Shown: positions 32,967 to 34,603 of the stretch, piece after piece
Numbering within the stretch: the stretch's first letter is position 1
Layout of the letters: the number at the start of each line of letters is the position of its first letter
Source of the DNA: Microtetraspora fusca
GTDB taxonomy: Bacteria; Actinomycetota; Actinomycetes; Streptosporangiales; Streptosporangiaceae
NCBI RefSeq assembly: GCF_001570365.1
Contig: NZ_BBYK01000088.1
Span: forward strand, 1 to 34,603
DNA length: 34,603 nt
Reading direction: 5' to 3'
Notes under the pieces: model-generated
Told to the model about the DNA's origin: nothing
What the model saw: only the letters and a program-made list of their open reading frames with translations
Databases searched by the model: none
Program-made: the position numbers and the translations under genes

Positions 32967-33218
32967 ATGATCAGGGTTGGCCTCGTCGTGATGAGCATTC
33001 AACAGATCGTGCTTGGTGTCGGGTTGTTCCTGTTGTGGAGCGTGAAGGACGGAGCGGGAATTGTGGTGCTTCCCAACGCGACGCTTCAAGCGGCTTCGAC
33101 AGTGGTAGGGGCGGGGTGGGTCCTCGGCTCACTTGGAATGGCGCTCGGCTATATCGGGCTCTTGAAGAAGCAAGAGAGCGGAGCGATTGGGGCTGCTCGT
33201 CAGAGCGACCGAGCGTGA
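32967..33218 (+). CDS. Small two-span membrane protein
   Basis: 83 residues from ATG 32967 (GTG 32964 is an alternative). Two hydrophobic segments (IRVGLVVMSIQQIVLGVGLF, and VVGAGWVLGSLGMALGYIGL) separated by a short loop, with a polar tail. No family motif. The binding site is weak, but the compact hydrophobic pattern and terminal charges favour a real protein. Possibly co-duplicated with the gene upstream through the 65-bp repeat. Confidence 0.5.
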   Translation: MIRVGLVVMSIQQIVLGVGLFLLWSVKDGAGIVVLPNATLQAASTVVGAGWVLGSLGMALGYIGLLKKQESGAIGAARQSDRA

Positions 33219-33365
33219 GCGGTGGCCTGATGGTGCCCGGCGTGCTTTCGGTATAGCGGTTTCGTCTACCGGCGGAGCGGTCCGGGCTGCCGGCGGCCGG
33301 GACCGGCCCCAGGCCGCATGCCCGGCCGCCGAGCGGGCGGAGGGCCGCGAGGCGGCGCGTAGCGC

Positions 33366-34153
33366 CGCCCTTGACCTACCGGCGCAAGCGGGCCGTTTTC
33401 CATCACGCCCTGGAGTACGCCGTAGAGCGGGAAGAACTTTCGGCAAATCCGCTGCACCGGGTGAAGCTCCGCCGTCCCAAGCCGGGCGGGGAGGTCGATC
33501 GGCGCTCGGTCGTCAACCCAGTCCAGGCGCGGGAGTTGCTCACCGCCGTGACGTACGTCGGGCGGACGCGCGGGCCGATGATGCGGGCGATGTTCGCGGC
33601 CATGTACTTCGGCGGGCTACGCCCAGGTGAAGCCGCCGGCCTTCGTGAGCAGGACTGCCATCTCCCCGAAACCGGCTGGGGCCTCCTCACGTTGGCCAAG
33701 ACCCGGCCGGAGAACACCGACTCGGGGGAGACCCACGACGAACGCGGCCTCAAGCATCGCGGCGCCAAGGAGACCCGGCCCGTTCCGATCCCGCCCGAAC
33801 TGGTGACGATCCTCCGCGAGCACATCGCGGCCCACGGTGTCGCCTCTGATGGGCGGCTGTTCCGCAACACCGAGTCCGGCAAAGCCTTCTCCGGCTCGAC
33901 CGTGTCGAAGATCTGGAAGGAAGCGCGCGCGTACGCCTTCCCTCCGGATGTCGTCGCCTCGCCGTTGGCGGCCCGGCCGTACGACCTGCGGCACGCGGCG
34001 GTCTCGCTCTGGCTGAATGCCGGGGTCCACGCGCCGGAAGCCGCGGAACGTGCCGGGCACGGTGTGGACGTGATGCTGCGGGTCTACGCCAAGTGCATCG
34101 ACGGGCAACGCGAGATGGCCAACCGCCGCATTCTGGAAGCCCTCGTCGGATGA
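33366..34153 (+). pseudogene. 5'-truncated tyrosine recombinase (integrase)
   Basis: The frame reads LTYRRKRAVFHHALEYAVER from the junction, continuing through NPVQARELLTAVTYVG, GGLRPGEAAGLREQDCHLPE (first catalytic Arg), DSGETHDERGLKHRGAKETR, ASPLAARPYDLRHAAVSLWL (His-x-x-Arg) and AERAGHGVDVMLRVYAKCID (His and Tyr). All catalytic residues survive. However, the ~150-residue arm-binding N-terminus of this actinomycete integrase family is absent, and upstream sequence is unrelated GC-rich DNA. A TTG at 33371 could initiate a shortened protein, but it is unlikely to recombine. Confidence 0.82.
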
Positions 34154-34163
34154 GACGAGATCA

Positions 34164-34203
34164 CATCGAAGGACCCCGGGAGATCTCTCGGGGTCCTTCG
34201 ATG
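34164..34203 (+). terminator. Very strong rho-independent-type terminator
   Basis: A perfect 15-bp stem (34164-34178 with 34189-34203), with the palindrome GAGATCTC inside the loop. It begins ten bases after the integrase stop. It may function in both directions. Confidence 0.75.
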
Positions 34204-34225
34204 TTCAAGGCACGATGGCGGGTCA

Positions 34226-34237
34226 TAAGATCCGCAC
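34226..34237 (+). promoter_or_regulatory. Candidate -10 for a leaderless small membrane gene
   Basis: TAAGAT (34226-34231) fits TANNNT and is six bases upstream of ATG 34238. No Shine-Dalgarno sequence is present, consistent with a leaderless transcript starting at the initiation codon. Confidence 0.4.
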
Positions 34238-34504
34238 ATGTCGGAGCCGATGATCCCTTATCTGTTATTCGTCCTCCCCGGTGTGCTTTTCGGTGTGGCG
34301 TTCCTCTTGTGGCTCACCCGATTAAGCAAGATCCTTCGGCAGCGGCGCGTGCTCAAGTACGTCGATCCGATGTGGGCGATGGATCTGACGGGGCGGGTCC
34401 GTCAGCTCAAGGTGAGAGGCCAAGAGGAGGAGGCCGTCATCCTCGTCCAGGACGAGATCGGGATGGACGAGCGCACCGCCCGTTCGTGGGTCCGATGCGT
34501 GTGA
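34238..34504 (+). CDS. Small single-span membrane protein
   Basis: 88 residues. One N-terminal span (PYLLFVLPGVLFGVAFLLWL), followed by a basic stretch SKILRQRRVLK and an amphipathic cytoplasmic tail (VRQLKVRGQEEEAVILVQDE) ending WVRCV. The repeated pattern of hydrophobics in the tail suggests a coiled interaction surface. Family unknown. The last 99 bases of the window show no further gene. Confidence 0.6.
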   Translation: MSEPMIPYLLFVLPGVLFGVAFLLWLTRLSKILRQRRVLKYVDPMWAMDLTGRVRQLKVRGQEEEAVILVQDEIGMDERTARSWVRCV

Positions 34505-34603
34505 CCGGTCCGCAAACTGGCGGAGCCACCTGGGAAAACGGGGCCAAGAGCATTCCGCGTATGTTCCGCGACCACTGGCATCCGGCTGCTTTCGGCGGCT
34601 CTC

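Noticed and set aside
1-34603. CRISPR array
   Set aside because: No set of three or more regularly spaced short repeats was seen; all repeats found are pairs.

Overview
This is high-GC DNA (roughly 70%) with strong codon-position GC bias, GTG/TTG starts, leaderless-looking promoters, DUF397 and PucR proteins, a large ATP-binding LuxR (LAL) regulator, an ABBA aromatic prenyltransferase and actinomycete-type tyrosine recombinases. It is almost certainly an actinomycete chromosome; a Streptosporangiales-like host is a guess. The window reads as an accessory region: several intact operons sit among many truncated or frameshifted genes and recombination scars.

Layout. 1-2.5 kb: a transposase/integrase scrap, a PadR regulator overlapping a multi-pass membrane protein, and a fossil gene with two frameshifts and an in-frame amber codon. 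2.5-4.5 kb: a secreted peptidoglycan amidase with its own promoter and terminator. 5.0-16.8 kb: an 11.7-kb block framed by a ~95-bp direct repeat whose right copy overlaps the 3' end of a tyrosine recombinase fragment. The block holds a translationally coupled von Willebrand A (VWA) protein and membrane partner, recombinase and MFS scraps, a small monooxygenase, and the main system of the window.

The main system (8813-16337, minus strand) is pucR (frameshifted), NCS1 permease, PxpB-like, PxpC-like, PxpA/LamB-YcsF, biotin carboxylase, biotin carrier. All genes from the permease on are tightly packed, with repeated TGATG overlaps. The two carboxyltransferase halves carry motifs that resemble urea carboxylase more than ordinary 5-oxoprolinase. 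I infer a split, biotin- and ATP-dependent carboxylase joined to a LamB/YcsF hydrolase, acting on an imported cyclic amide (5-oxoproline, hydantoin or another lactam).

16.3-17.1 kb holds two back-to-back recombinase remnants. 17.3-22.5 kb is an operon of hydrolase, VOC protein, hydrolase and LAL regulator, divergent from a flavin disulfide-type reductase (22.8-24.2 kb). 24.4-26.6 kb is a graveyard of 5'- or 3'-truncated genes (MmyB regulator, SDR, tannase-like, aldo/keto reductase, ester cyclase) around one intact crystallin-like secreted protein. 26.6-28.5 kb is a two-gene methyltransferase/ABBA prenyltransferase operon, a candidate minimal pathway for a prenylated, methylated aromatic compound.

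28.6-31.8 kb: two direct repeats, each containing the 3' half of a CAU-anticodon tRNA, frame a 3.1-kb unit with a membrane-anchored seven-bladed WD40 protein and a DUF397 protein. To its right are two small membrane proteins, each preceded by a copy of a 65-bp repeat, then a 5'-truncated integrase with a very strong terminator, and one more small membrane protein. No rRNA, complete tRNA or CRISPR array was seen.
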